A stretch of 58,649 nucleotides of DNA from Longimicrobiales bacterium (GCA_035764935.1 DASTYK010000093.1:1-58649); one strand, 5' to 3'. Counted from the first letter of the stretch, positions 24,838 through 34,399 are shown. Numbers and translations are program-made. The notes: generated from the letters alone by a model not told the origin.

Positions 24838-25785
24838 TTGATCCGAGCCGATGCGCCGCCCCGGGCGCAGGCCAGCCGTGTAGTCGACACGTCCGCACCC
24901 GCGCACCGGAACGTCGCGCCGCTGCGTGCCGCATTCAGCGCGTTCTATGAGCTGACAAAGCCGGGCATCACCCGCATGGTCGTCATGACGACGGCCGCCG
25001 GGTTCTTCCTTGCGACGACGGGCGCGTTCCCGCTCATCGCGTTCCTGCACACGCTCTTCGGCACCGCACTGTCCGCGGCCGGCTCACTGGCACTGAACCA
25101 GTACGCCGAGCGCGAGATCGACCGCAGCATGGGCCGTACGTGCGGCCGACCGCTGCCCTCGGGCCGCATGGCCCCCGCGACCGCCGCGTCCTTCGGCTTG
25201 CTGCTCTCCGCCGTCGGACTGCTCTACCTGACCCTGCTCGTCAATGCGCTCACGATGCTGCTCGTCGCGACCAGCATCATCACGTATGTCGTCGTGTATA
25301 CGCCGCTCAAGCGTTTCTCCTGGACCGCGACGCCCGTCGGCGCGATCCCCGGGGCGCTCCCGATCCTGGCCGGCTGGACCGCGGCCCGCGGCTCCATCGG
25401 CACCGGCGGACTCGCCCTCTTCGCGATCCTGTTCCTCTGGCAGATGCCGCACTTCTACGCACTCGCGTGGATGTACCGCGACGATTACCGCCGCGCCGGC
25501 TTCCGCCTGCTGACCGTCGATGACGTCAACGGCGACCGCACGGTCCGCCAGATCCTCGGCTTCACCATCGCGATGGTGCTCGCCAGCGCCCTGCCGACCG
25601 TGGTCGGACTGAGCAGCCTGCTCTACCTGGTCGGTGCCCTGGCGCTCGGCATCGCGTTCTACGTCGTCGCGCACCGCTTCGCGCGTGACCGCACCGATCG
25701 CAACGCGCTCCGGCTGTTCCTGGCGTCCGTCACGTATCTGCCTGCCATGCTCGTGCTGCTGGTGGTCGATCGGCTGTTCTTTTAG
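24838..25785 (+). CDS. ctaB: Protoheme IX farnesyltransferase (heme o synthase)
   Basis: 315 residues, UbiA-family integral membrane protein with eight or nine predicted helices. The prenyl-diphosphate/Mg motif is NQYAEREIDRSMGRTCGRPL at about 85-104, and the second motif region YRDDYRRAGFRLLTVDD is typical of CtaB/CyoE. It converts heme b to heme o, the precursor of heme a for the caa3 oxidase encoded 9 kb away. The TTG start at 24838 is set by the excellent AGGAGG 6 nt upstream; no other in-frame start is as well placed. 116 bp after the formate dehydrogenase gene. Confidence 0.92.
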   Translation: MIRADAPPRAQASRVVDTSAPAHRNVAPLRAAFSAFYELTKPGITRMVVMTTAAGFFLATTGAFPLIAFLHTLFGTALSAAGSLALNQYAEREIDRSMGRTCGRPLPSGRMAPATAASFGLLLSAVGLLYLTLLVNALTMLLVATSIITYVVVYTPLKRFSWTATPVGAIPGALPILAGWTAARGSIGTGGLALFAILFLWQMPHFYALAWMYRDDYRRAGFRLLTVDDVNGDRTVRQILGFTIAMVLASALPTVVGLSSLLYLVGALALGIAFYVVAHRFARDRTDRNALRLFLASVTYLPAMLVLLVVDRLFF

Positions 25786-26136
25786 GCTCGGGAACGGATT
25801 TTTTCACCGCCGAGGCGCTGAGGGCGCTGAGGTTCTGCGTGACACGCCGCCGTCCGCCCTGTAAGCACCCGTATTAATAATTTCGCTTCGCGGACGACGA
25901 ACGTTGATCCTGCTTCGTCACCTGCGCGTTGTGAAAAACAACTACAACAAGTGATGCTTCCATGCCGGGAAACGGCGGCACGCGACGACGCGCCGTGACC
26001 ACCGTGTCCGCTGTGACCTCTGTGTGAAAAAAAAGAGCAGAGGCGTCAGGGAAAGAACCCTGCGCCTCCGCACCTCTGCGGCTCTGCGTGAAAACGAGGC
26101 CGCTCTGCCCTTATCGAAGACCGTCCAGCACGAGCG
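25786..26136. repeat. Gene-free region with three poly-T/GAG-periodic repeat arms
   Basis: The 350-bp gap between convergent ctaB and the gamma-glutamyltransferase gene has no gene. Arms: 25799-25838 (+), TTTTTTCACCGCCGAGGCGC with GAGG every 9-10 nt; 25996-26034 (-), TTTTTTTTCACACAGAGGTC; 26058-26099 (-), TTTTCACGCAGAGCCGCAGA. They share a poly-T, CAC, then GAG periodicity with the arms at 3863-4097. Between arms is an AT-rich patch (about 25872-25885) and a small GTTGT/ACAAC hairpin near 25930. An intrinsic terminator is embedded at 26027-26068. Confidence 0.7.
26027..26068 (-). terminator. Rho-independent terminator of the gamma-glutamyltransferase gene
   Basis: Read on the minus strand, GAGGCGCAGGG pairs with CCCTGACGCCTC (one bulged base; loop TTCTTT) and is followed within 5 nt by eight T. 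It lies about 70 nt after the gene's stop. The stem overlaps one of the dispersed repeat arms. Confidence 0.7.
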
Positions 26137-27918
26137 CTAGTACCCCGCCGCCCCCGCGTCCGCGTCCCGCGGATCCGGCGCGCCACTGATCGCACCGTCA
26201 GGCAGCACCACGATCGAGTGCGCCGTGCCCTGTCGCCCGCGTGCGCTCACTTCGTGGCCCATCGCCTCCAGTGCGCGGACCAGCGCCGGATCACCGCCCG
26301 CTTCCTCGATCCGCAGCACGTCAGGGAGCCACTGGTGATGGATGCGCGGGGCGTTCACGGCCTCCTGCACGTTCATGTCGAACTCGATCACGTTCAGCAC
26401 GACCTGCAGCACCGTGTTGATGATGGTGCGACCGCCCGGGCTGCCGATCACGGCGAACAGCCGGCCATCCCGTTCCAGGATCGTCGGGGTCATGCTGGAC
26501 AGCATGCGCTGCTGCGGGCGCGCCAGGTTGGGGCGGGTGCCGATCAGCCCGGTCTCGGTGGTCAGCCCCGGCTTCGCGTTGAAGTCGCCCATCTCGTTGT
26601 TGAGCAGGAAGCCCGCGCCCGGCACGGTGATCTTGGAGCCGTAGCCCTGCTCCAGCGTGTATGTCACCGAGACGGCGTTGCCCTCCGCGTCGACGACCGA
26701 GTAGTGCGTGGTGTGCTCGCTTTCCGCGTCGGCGACGAGGTCCTCCACGCTCGACGGCGTCGCGCGCTGCGGATCGATGGTGCGACGCAGCCCGGCAGCG
26801 TACTCCTTGCTCGTGAGCCGGTCGATCGGCACGTCGAAGAAGTCGGTGTCGGCGACGTACTGCGCGCGGTCGCGGAACGCGCGGCGCATCGCTTCGGCGA
26901 GGTGGTGCAGGTAGGCGGGCGAGTTGTGGCCCATCTCCGCGAGCTCATAGCCCTCGAGGATGTTCAGCATCTCGACCACCGCGATGCCGCCGCTGGACGG
27001 CGGCGGCATGCCGATCACGTCGTAACCACGGTAGCTCCCCCGGATCGGGGCGCGCTCCTGCGCCTGGTACAGCTCGAGGTCGCGCTCGGTGATGATCCCG
27101 CCGTTGCGGCGCATGTCCTCCGCGATGAGACGGGCGGTCTCGCCGCGGTAGAAGCCGTCGCGTCCGTGGTCCGCGATCCGCTGCAGCGTGCGGCCGAGGT
27201 CCGGCTGGCGGAACAGCTCGCCCTCCCGGTACGGCGTCCCGTCCCTGGAGAACTGCTGCACGCTGGCGGCATAGGGCGCCATGTTGTCGAGCACGCCCGC
27301 GAGTGAGCGTGCGAGTCCCTGCGGCAACTGGAAGCCGTCGCGGGCCAGCGCAACCGCTGGCTCGACCAGTGAGCTCCACTCGCTGCTGCCGTAGCGCTCG
27401 TGCGCGAGCGCGAAGCCTGCGACGGTGCCGGGCACACCCACGGCGAGGTGGCTGCGGTGGTGGATGTCGTAGCTGTATTCCCCGGTCGAGTCGACGAACA
27501 TCATCGAGTCCGCTGCGAGCGGTGCCTTTTCGCGGAAGTCGAAGGTGGTCGTGCGTCCGTCCGCGAAGCGGATCACCATGAATCCGCCGCCGCCGATGTT
27601 GCCGGCCGTCGGGTAGGTGACTGCCAGGGCGAAGCCGGTCGCGATGGCGGCGTCGATCGCATTGCCACCTTCGCGCAGCACCTGTGCGCCGACCTCTGAC
27701 GCGAGTGCGCTGGCGGACACGACCATGCCGTGCTGCGCGACCGCAGGCACGCCGCCCGCAGGATCGCCGGCTGTGAAACCGGCGGCAGCGGTGGGGCGTT
27801 CCGGTGCGGCCGTGGGCGCGCAGCCGGCGAGCGGGGACAGGAGCAGTGCAGGCAGGAGCAGCAGGCCGGCGCGGGAACGCGTACGGCTGCGCCTGCCGGT
27901 GGCAGTCGTTTCCTTCAT
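26137..27918 (-). CDS. Gamma-glutamyltransferase, lipoprotein-type
   Basis: 593 residues. A signal sequence with lipobox (LLLSPLAG-C) precedes the Ntn-hydrolase. The self-processing site is EHTTHYSVVD, with the catalytic Thr at about 403 (first T of TTHYS); upstream GNIGGGGFMVI and downstream GSPGGRTIINTVLQV are the substrate/oxyanion motifs. It cleaves gamma-glutamyl bonds of glutathione and related compounds in the periplasm. ATG 27918 starts just before the signal peptide; the ribosome site (GAGAG) is weak. Divergent from the carrier gene at 28162. Confidence 0.92.
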   Translation of the reverse strand: MKETTATGRRSRTRSRAGLLLLPALLLSPLAGCAPTAAPERPTAAAGFTAGDPAGGVPAVAQHGMVVSASALASEVGAQVLREGGNAIDAAIATGFALAVTYPTAGNIGGGGFMVIRFADGRTTTFDFREKAPLAADSMMFVDSTGEYSYDIHHRSHLAVGVPGTVAGFALAHERYGSSEWSSLVEPAVALARDGFQLPQGLARSLAGVLDNMAPYAASVQQFSRDGTPYREGELFRQPDLGRTLQRIADHGRDGFYRGETARLIAEDMRRNGGIITERDLELYQAQERAPIRGSYRGYDVIGMPPPSSGGIAVVEMLNILEGYELAEMGHNSPAYLHHLAEAMRRAFRDRAQYVADTDFFDVPIDRLTSKEYAAGLRRTIDPQRATPSSVEDLVADAESEHTTHYSVVDAEGNAVSVTYTLEQGYGSKITVPGAGFLLNNEMGDFNAKPGLTTETGLIGTRPNLARPQQRMLSSMTPTILERDGRLFAVIGSPGGRTIINTVLQVVLNVIEFDMNVQEAVNAPRIHHQWLPDVLRIEEAGGDPALVRALEAMGHEVSARGRQGTAHSIVVLPDGAISGAPDPRDADAGAAGY

Positions 27919-28090
27919 GACATCTCTCGTCCGTGAATGGGCTGGTCGCGCATCATACGGCGCGCTGGCCGGTGCGTCCAGCGGAACGGGTGTGTCGCGC
28001 GTCAGTAAGGATGAGCCGCTTCCGATCCGCCACTCGTGACGCGCCACGGACCGGTGGCACCTCGTTGCATGCGGTTCGACACCGTGCGAG

Positions 28091-28119
28091 TTGGCAACAC
28101 GTGACGTGCCGCATATGAT
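28091..28119 (+). promoter_or_regulatory. Sigma70-type promoter of the translocase-like gene
   Basis: TTGGCA (28091-28096), 17-nt spacer, TATGAT (28114-28119). Each hexamer differs from consensus by one base, the spacing is ideal, and the gene starts 42 nt later at 28162 with GAGGAAG as ribosome site. Confidence 0.72.
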
Positions 28120-28161
28120 GCCGGCACGGCGGATCCGCCTCACCCCCAAGCGAGGAAGCTG

Positions 28162-29514
28162 ATGACGGAGAGGACGCAGCACGGCGGCGCGGGAGCGCTG
28201 CTGCACCGACTCGTCGACATCCGCCCCGGTGAAGTTCGCGCTGCACTGCTCTCGGGCGCCTACTTCTTCTTTGTCCTCACCAGCTACTACATCCTCAGGC
28301 CGATCCGTGACGAGATGGGCGCCGCCGGCGGTGTCGAGAACCTGCCCTGGCTGTTCACGGGCACGCTCGCCGGCATGCTGCTCGCCCAGCCGCTGTTCGC
28401 CGGGCTCGTCGCACGGCTGCCGCGCAGGCGCTTCATCCCGCTGACGTACCGCTTCTTCATGCTGAACCTGCTGCTGTTCTTCCTGGCACTGCGGGCCATG
28501 CCGGAATCGCAGCACGTCTGGGTCGGCCGCGTTTTCTTCATCTGGGCGAGCGTCTTCAACCTGTTCGTCGTCTCGGTCTTCTGGGGCTTCATGGCGGACC
28601 TGTTCCGCCGCGAGCAGGGCAAGCGGCTGTTCGGCTTCATCGGGCTGGGCGGGACGACCGGCGCAATCACGGGCGCGGGGCTGACGGCGTTCTTCGTCGA
28701 GCGGGTCGGCTCGATCAACATGCTGATCGTGTCGCTGGTGTTCCTGGAGCTGGCCGTCTGGTGCGTGCTGGCGCTCGGCCGCGAGGCGCGCGAGCCACGC
28801 GCGGAGCCGGAGCCGGGTGCGGAGTCGCAGGACAGTGATCGCGTGATCGGCGGCTCGATCTGGGCGGGCGTCACGCACGTGATGCGATCGCCATACCTGC
28901 TCGGGATCTGTCTCTACATGCTGCTGTTCACTGTCGGCAGCACCTTCCTGTACATCGCGCAGGCGGACATCATCAACCAGCACTTCACCGACCGAGACCA
29001 GCGTACCGCCTTCTTCGCGTCGCTCGACCTCGCGGTCAACGTGCTGACGCTGCTGACACAGGCGTTTCTGACGGGGCGCATCCTGAAGTGGCTGGGCGTC
29101 GCAGTCACGCTGGCCCTGCTGCCGACACTCTCCGTGCTCGGCTTTTTCGCGCTGGGCGCAGCACCGACTCTCGGGATCTTCGTCGCGTTCCAGGTGCTGC
29201 GGCGTGCGGGCAACTACGCAGTCGCACGACCGACGCGCGAGGTGCTGTTCACGGTCGTGCCACGCGAGGAGAAGTACAAGGCGAAGTCGTTCATCGACAC
29301 CTTCGTCTACCGCGTCGGCGACCAGGTCGGCGCATGGTCGTACGCGGGGCTGCTCGCTTTCGGACTGAGCCTGAGCGCGATCTCGTTCACCGCCGTGCCG
29401 ATCTCCGCCGCGTGGCTCGGCATCTCCCTCTGGCTCGGCCGCCGCAACGCGGTCATGCGCGATGCGCGCGAAACACCGGCACCGGCACACACGCCGGCGC
29501 CGGCAAACACCTGA
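28162..29514 (+). CDS. MFS/ATP:ADP-translocase-like (Npt1/Npt2-type) carrier
   Basis: 450 residues, about 12 membrane helices. FFFVLTSYYILRPIRDEMG near 38-56 resembles the first helices of NTT-type nucleotide transporters (YYxLRPxRDxxG), as do GFIGLGGTTGAITG and RPTREVLFTVVPREEKYKAKS. The family was named for energy parasites, but distant members occur in free-living bacteria with unknown substrates. A charged loop (REAREPRAEPEPGAESQ) splits the halves. It has its own promoter and lies 19 bp before the epimerase gene, so the two may be co-transcribed. Confidence 0.75.
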   Translation: MTERTQHGGAGALLHRLVDIRPGEVRAALLSGAYFFFVLTSYYILRPIRDEMGAAGGVENLPWLFTGTLAGMLLAQPLFAGLVARLPRRRFIPLTYRFFMLNLLLFFLALRAMPESQHVWVGRVFFIWASVFNLFVVSVFWGFMADLFRREQGKRLFGFIGLGGTTGAITGAGLTAFFVERVGSINMLIVSLVFLELAVWCVLALGREAREPRAEPEPGAESQDSDRVIGGSIWAGVTHVMRSPYLLGICLYMLLFTVGSTFLYIAQADIINQHFTDRDQRTAFFASLDLAVNVLTLLTQAFLTGRILKWLGVAVTLALLPTLSVLGFFALGAAPTLGIFVAFQVLRRAGNYAVARPTREVLFTVVPREEKYKAKSFIDTFVYRVGDQVGAWSYAGLLAFGLSLSAISFTAVPISAAWLGISLWLGRRNAVMRDARETPAPAHTPAPANT

Positions 29515-29533
29515 TCACCGGTATCGGTACAAC

Positions 29534-30727
29534 GTGAGCACACGCAGAAACTTCCTCCGGACCACGGCAGCGGCCGGCGCGGGCGCCGCACTCGGCGGTG
29601 CCATCCTGCCGCAGGCGACGTCGGCCGCGACCGTCCGTTCCCACAGCAGCGACGTCGCGCCGCAACGGGCCAGCGCACCGCTCGACATCCTGATCCTCGG
29701 TGGCACCGGCTTCACGGGGCCCCACCAGGTGCGCTATGCGGTGGGGCGTGGGCACCGCGTGACCGTCTTCAACCGCGGCCAGCGCCAGGCGGATCTGCCC
29801 GACGGCGTCGAGCACCTGCAGGGCGATCGCAACGCGCGCGACGGACTGGCCGCGCTGCGCGGGGAGCGCAGGTGGGACGTCGTCATCGACAACCCGACCA
29901 CGCTGCCACACTGGGTACGCGACGCCGGCGAGGTTCTGCGCGACCGCACCAGCCAGTACGTCTTCATCTCCACCATCTCCGTGTACGCGGACACGAGCCG
30001 CGCCGGCATGGATGAGAACACGCCGCTGGCCCAGTACCAGGGCGCGGACCCGCTCAGTGAGACCATGGAGTCGTTCCGCCAGAATGTCGGCGCGCTGTAT
30101 GGCCCGCTCAAGGCGGCATCGGAACGCGAGGCGGAACGCTGGTTCCCGGGGAAGACGACCGTCATCCGCCCCGGCCTGATCGTGGGACCGGGCGACGAGT
30201 CGGATCGCTTCACGTACTGGCCGGTGCGCGTCGCGCGCGGCGGAACCGTCATGGCGCCGGGCACACCTGCCGATCCCGTCCAGATCATCGATGCCCGCGA
30301 TCTGGCCGAGTGGACGATCCGCATGGCCGAGCAGCGGGCGACCGGCATCTACAACGCGACCGGCCCGCGTGCACCGCTCTCGATCGCCGAGATGCTCCAT
30401 GGCATCCGCGCCTCGCAGAGCGGCGACAACGTCGTGCGCTTCGAGTGGGTGCCGCAGGACTTCCTGGACGAGCACGAGGTCCACGGCTGGTCGCACATGC
30501 CTGTATGGGTGCCGGTGCGCGACGACAATGCGGGATTTGCGCGCGTGAGCATCGAGCGCGCGGTGGAGAAGGGACTGACGTTCCGTCCCCTCGCACTCAC
30601 GGCCCGCGACACGCTGGAGTGGTTCCGGACGCTACCCGCCGAGCGGCAGGCAGAGCTGCGTGCCGGGCTGCCCGCGGAGCGCGAAGTCGAGGTGCTGCGC
30701 GCCTGGGAGGCGCGGAAGACGGGCTGA
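29534..30727 (+). CDS. Tat-exported NAD-dependent epimerase/dehydratase-like protein
   Basis: 397 residues starting at GTG 29534. The N-terminus STRRNFLRTTAAAGAGAALGG is a twin-arginine signal. The body is a short-chain-dehydrogenase-like Rossmann fold: ILILGGTGFTGPHQV for NAD(P), YVFISTISVYAD with the Ser, and YGPLK as the Y-x3-K pair, followed by GLIVGPGDESDRF. The enzyme is exported folded, with cofactor bound. Substrate unknown; sugar or steroid-like epimerases are options. It converges on the PPIase gene with 5 bp between stops. Confidence 0.82.
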   Translation: MSTRRNFLRTTAAAGAGAALGGAILPQATSAATVRSHSSDVAPQRASAPLDILILGGTGFTGPHQVRYAVGRGHRVTVFNRGQRQADLPDGVEHLQGDRNARDGLAALRGERRWDVVIDNPTTLPHWVRDAGEVLRDRTSQYVFISTISVYADTSRAGMDENTPLAQYQGADPLSETMESFRQNVGALYGPLKAASEREAERWFPGKTTVIRPGLIVGPGDESDRFTYWPVRVARGGTVMAPGTPADPVQIIDARDLAEWTIRMAEQRATGIYNATGPRAPLSIAEMLHGIRASQSGDNVVRFEWVPQDFLDEHEVHGWSHMPVWVPVRDDNAGFARVSIERAVEKGLTFRPLALTARDTLEWFRTLPAERQAELRAGLPAEREVEVLRAWEARKTG

Positions 30728-30732
30728 GCCGG

Positions 30733-31401
30733 TCAGTTCCCGGGCTCCACGATTTCGGCCCGCTCGATCCGGTCCAGATCCGCGAACTCCCGGCGCAGGT
30801 ACTCCTCGCCCTCCATGGCGAGGCGACGCTCGTCGGGACCGCGGCCCTCCGGAGCGAGCTCACCGTAGGCGCCGTTCAGCCGGTCGACGATCATCATCCC
30901 GTCGACGACACGGCCGAACGGCGCGAAGCCCGCCCCATCGAGCGCTTCATTGTCGCGGTAGTTGATGAACACCTGCGTCGAGCGTGTGTCCGGCCCGGCC
31001 ATCGCGAACGCGATCGTGCCACGGCGGTTGCTCTGCACGACGGGATCATCCTGCAGCGACTCCGCGCGCCACGCCTGCTCGATCTCGGGGTCACCATGCA
31101 GGCCGAACTGCGCCATGAAGCCCGGCACCACGCGGAAGAAGCGGGTGCCGTCGTAGTAGCCGGATCGCACGAGGTTGAAGAACCGGTCCGCGCCGCGCGG
31201 CGCCCAGTCCCGGTAGACCTCGATCGTGAACTCGCCTTCCGTGGTCGTGAAGCGCGCCCGGAACTTATCCGGCGCCTGCACATCGAACATCGTGTCGCCC
31301 GGCTGCAGCAGGACGGGATTCGCTTCGCCGCGCGAGCCGGATCCGCCGCATGCAGCAGCAACCAGCAGCAGGGCAGGAACCAGGCGCAGAGGCAGATGCA
31401 T
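30733..31401 (-). CDS. Cyclophilin-type peptidyl-prolyl isomerase lipoprotein
   Basis: 222 residues. Lipobox AAA-C18 after MHLPLRLVPALLLV. Cyclophilin signature is present: FFNLVRSGYYDGTRFFRVVPGF (about 77-98), GTIAFAMAG and STQVFINYRDN. It lacks the active-site Trp region of large cyclophilins and has an Arg/Glu-rich C-terminal extension. Expected to assist folding of envelope proteins. ATG 31401 has GGAG 7 nt upstream. Confidence 0.87.
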   Translation of the reverse strand: MHLPLRLVPALLLVAAACGGSGSRGEANPVLLQPGDTMFDVQAPDKFRARFTTTEGEFTIEVYRDWAPRGADRFFNLVRSGYYDGTRFFRVVPGFMAQFGLHGDPEIEQAWRAESLQDDPVVQSNRRGTIAFAMAGPDTRSTQVFINYRDNEALDGAGFAPFGRVVDGMMIVDRLNGAYGELAPEGRGPDERRLAMEGEEYLRREFADLDRIERAEIVEPGN

Positions 31402-31674
31402 CGCTGTTCTCCGTATCGTCGAGTCGCCCGTAAGATGAATCACATGCAGGATGCGGCAAGGCATTGCCTGCGCAGGATCCCGATCCGTGATTGCATCCAC
31501 CGCGGTCGTGATCGACGCCCACCTCGGCGGGGAGTACGATTCCCACTCGCCGCGCGACGGCTGCACACGCCCCGACAGCCTCAGGCAACGTGCGCATCAG
31601 TTCCAGGCATCTCAGCACATGGTGCACCTGACCCGTCTTCACGCTGACCGGATACCCGAGCCCCCCGAGGACAG

Positions 31675-32919
31675 ATGAGACTCTCCAGCCAGGCTGCGTG
31701 CTTCGCGGCCATGAGCGCCGTACTGGCAACAGCCTGCAGCGGAACGGAGGCCGCCTCGCGCGGACTCCAGGCGCAGCGTGACACGGTGGACGGCGTGCCC
31801 CGCCTGCTCTATCCGGGGAGCGGCGGCGCCGAGCTCGCGTGGCGCGCCGACACGGTTGCCGTGATCGGCGACATCCTGGGTGATGACCCGGACTACCAGT
31901 TCGACCAGGTCGCGGACGCCGGAGTGACCGGGGACGCTGCCGGAAACGTCTGGCTGCTGGACGGCGCGGGGCATCGTGTGATCGGCTACTCCCCCGACGG
32001 CACGTTCGTCGGCAGTCATGGCCGGGAGGGCTCCGGTCCCGGTGAGATCAACATGGCCTTCGGCCTCACCGCAGGGCGCGGCGATACGCTCTGGGTCATG
32101 GAGATGACGAGCGGACGGCTCACCGGATTTCCCGCCGGCGGCGGCGAGCCGCGCATCATCTCCTTCGACGCCAGTGCCTCGGCGGCCCCACCCGTTGTGA
32201 TGCAGGATGACCGGATCCTGGCCGGGATCCGCTTCACCTTCGGGCTGGATCGCGACCAGGCGAAGGAGCAGCGTCGGTCCGTCGTTGCACGCTTCGCACT
32301 CGACGGAGCGCTGCAGGACACGCTTTACTCCATGCTGCTGCCGGAGCCCGACGTCGTGCAGGTCGAGAGCGGCAATCGCCGCATGATGATGCTCTCGACG
32401 CCTCGCTTCGCCCCCGTGCTCCGCTGGGCCGCATTCCCGGATGGCAGCCTGGCCGTGGTCGACGACGATCGCTACTCGATCCATGTCCTGGAGCCCGACG
32501 GCACCGAGCGGCTGCGGATCGAGCGCGACGCGCCCCCGCGCGCAACGACCGAGGCGGACCGGCAGGCCGTGCTGGAGGAGATGCGCACCCAGCAGGTGCG
32601 CGGGTTCGGTGGCGACCGGGCGATGCTGGAGGAGGCCGTGCGCCGGCAGCTGGAGGCGACGACGTTCGCGGCCACGATCCCGCGCATCGAATCGATCGCC
32701 GTCGATCGGCAGGGTCGCCTGTGGGTAGTGGCATCCTCGGACGACCCCGGCGCCGACGGCCGGGTCGACCTGTACGACCGCAATGGCGTGATGCTGGGCA
32801 CGCTGCCGGGCCTGGGGCTGCCGACCGCCTTCCTGGCGGACGGCCGCGCCGCGTACCTTGGCAAGGACGCGGATACGGACGTGCAGCAGGTCACGGTCGT
32901 GCGGCTGATCGAGGAGTGA
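31675..32919 (+). CDS. 6-bladed beta-propeller lipoprotein
   Basis: 414 residues with lipobox ATA-C21. The rest shows repeated blade motifs: GNVWLLDGAGHRVIGYSPDG, a GSHGREGSGPGEI turn typical of this family, GDTLWVMEM, GSLAVVDDDRYSIHVLEPDG and GRLWVVASSD. Such lipoproteins are abundant in Gemmatimonadota and of unknown ligand. An internal helical stretch (EADRQAVLEEMRTQQVRGF) interrupts the propeller. The 273 bp before it, back to the divergent PPIase gene, show no other gene. Confidence 0.75.
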   Translation: MRLSSQAACFAAMSAVLATACSGTEAASRGLQAQRDTVDGVPRLLYPGSGGAELAWRADTVAVIGDILGDDPDYQFDQVADAGVTGDAAGNVWLLDGAGHRVIGYSPDGTFVGSHGREGSGPGEINMAFGLTAGRGDTLWVMEMTSGRLTGFPAGGGEPRIISFDASASAAPPVVMQDDRILAGIRFTFGLDRDQAKEQRRSVVARFALDGALQDTLYSMLLPEPDVVQVESGNRRMMMLSTPRFAPVLRWAAFPDGSLAVVDDDRYSIHVLEPDGTERLRIERDAPPRATTEADRQAVLEEMRTQQVRGFGGDRAMLEEAVRRQLEATTFAATIPRIESIAVDRQGRLWVVASSDDPGADGRVDLYDRNGVMLGTLPGLGLPTAFLADGRAAYLGKDADTDVQQVTVVRLIEE

Positions 32920-32979
32920 AGTGGCCGAGCACGCCTGTTGCACCGGGTCCTGACGTCTTTCAATCGATCAGGAGGCGGC

Positions 32980-34398
32980 ATGCGACGGATGTGGGCAGGC
33001 GCAGTGCTCGGGACAGCGCTCTTCGCGGCGGGCTGCGCGACGAACCCCGTGACCGGGCGGACGGAGCTGGCGCTCATCAGCGAGAGCCAGGAGATCGCGA
33101 TGGGCCAGCAGGCGGCGGCGGACGTGGAAGCGTCGATCGGCGTCGTCGACGATGCGGAGCTGAACGCCTATGTGCAGCGCGTGGGCGAATCGCTCGCCCG
33201 TGAGTCGGAACGCCCGGACCTGCCGTGGCGGTTCCGGGTGGTGGACGACCCCACGCCGAACGCGTTCGCGCTGCCGGGCGGGTTCATCTATATCACGCGC
33301 GGCATGCTCTCGTTGATGGAGAACGAGGCAGAGCTCGCCGGTGTGCTCGGCCATGAGATCGGGCACGTCACGGCGCGCCACTCCGTGCAGATGATCAGCC
33401 GGCAGCAGCTGGCGCAGATCGGACTGATCGCCGGGATGATCCTGGTCCCCGAGATCGCCCAGTTCGGCGACCTCGCCGGCACCGGGCTCCAGCTCCTGTT
33501 CCTCAGCTACGGTCGCGACGCCGAACGCCAGGCCGACGAGCTCGGCTACCGCTACTCGCTCCAGCAGAACTACGACGTACGCGAGATGCCGGACATCTTC
33601 GTGTCGCTCGCGCGTTCGTCCGAGCTCGCAGGCCAGAGTCCGCTGCCGAGCTGGCTGTCCTCCCACCCGCTGCCGCAGGAGCGCATCGAGAGACTGAGCG
33701 CAATGCTGGAAGAGCTGCCGCCCGGCCAGCGCAACGTCGAAGCAGCCGACTACTTCGATCAGATCGACGGGCTGGTGTACGGCAACAACCCGCGCCACGG
33801 CTACTTCCAGGGCGCCACGTTCCTGCACCCCGAGCTGCGCTTCCGGCTCGAGTTCCCGCGGGGCTTCCGGCTCGCGAACCTGACGTCAGCGGTGCAGGCG
33901 ATCAGCGAGCAGCAGGACGCCGCGATCCAGTTCACGTTTGCACAGGGCAGCGCCGCGCAGGCGGCCAGCGCGTTCCGGCAGCAGCAGGGGATCCGCACCG
34001 GGCAGCCGCGCAGCGAGCGCATCAACAACTTCCCGGCCGTGATCGTGCCCTTCGAGGCGCAGACGGAGGGGGGCGCGATCGCCGGCTACGCGGCCTACAT
34101 CGAGGACGGCCAGCGCACCTACCAGCTGCTGACCTACTCCGCAGCGCAGAACATCCGTGCCTACGAGAACGCCTTCCTGCAGACGATCGGCAGCTACCAG
34201 CGCGTGAGCGATCCGTCCGTGCTGAACGCCCAGCCGGAGCGGATCGACGCCGTCCGCCTCTCGTCCTCGATGACGTTCAACGAGTTCATGCGACGCTATC
34301 CGTCCGGCATCGACGCGGACGAGCTCGCGCTGATCAACCAGGTGACGAACCTGTCAGCGCAGCTCCCGGCCGGGTCGTGGGTGAAGCGGGTGCAGTAG
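32980..34398 (+). CDS. M48-family metalloprotease lipoprotein (BepA/LoiP-like)
   Basis: 472 residues. Start ATG 32980 lies 5 nt after AGGAGG. Lipobox FAAG-C followed by ATNPVTGRTEL, the usual start of periplasmic M48 enzymes. Zinc site H125-EIG-H129, with the third ligand in RDAERQADELGYRY near 182-190. The C-terminal ~200 residues form an additional domain (FLHPELRFRLEFPRGF onward) seen in BepA-like proteins. Likely quality control of outer-membrane proteins or LPS assembly. Confidence 0.88.
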   Translation: MRRMWAGAVLGTALFAAGCATNPVTGRTELALISESQEIAMGQQAAADVEASIGVVDDAELNAYVQRVGESLARESERPDLPWRFRVVDDPTPNAFALPGGFIYITRGMLSLMENEAELAGVLGHEIGHVTARHSVQMISRQQLAQIGLIAGMILVPEIAQFGDLAGTGLQLLFLSYGRDAERQADELGYRYSLQQNYDVREMPDIFVSLARSSELAGQSPLPSWLSSHPLPQERIERLSAMLEELPPGQRNVEAADYFDQIDGLVYGNNPRHGYFQGATFLHPELRFRLEFPRGFRLANLTSAVQAISEQQDAAIQFTFAQGSAAQAASAFRQQQGIRTGQPRSERINNFPAVIVPFEAQTEGGAIAGYAAYIEDGQRTYQLLTYSAAQNIRAYENAFLQTIGSYQRVSDPSVLNAQPERIDAVRLSSSMTFNEFMRRYPSGIDADELALINQVTNLSAQLPAGSWVKRVQ

Positions 34399-34399
34399 C

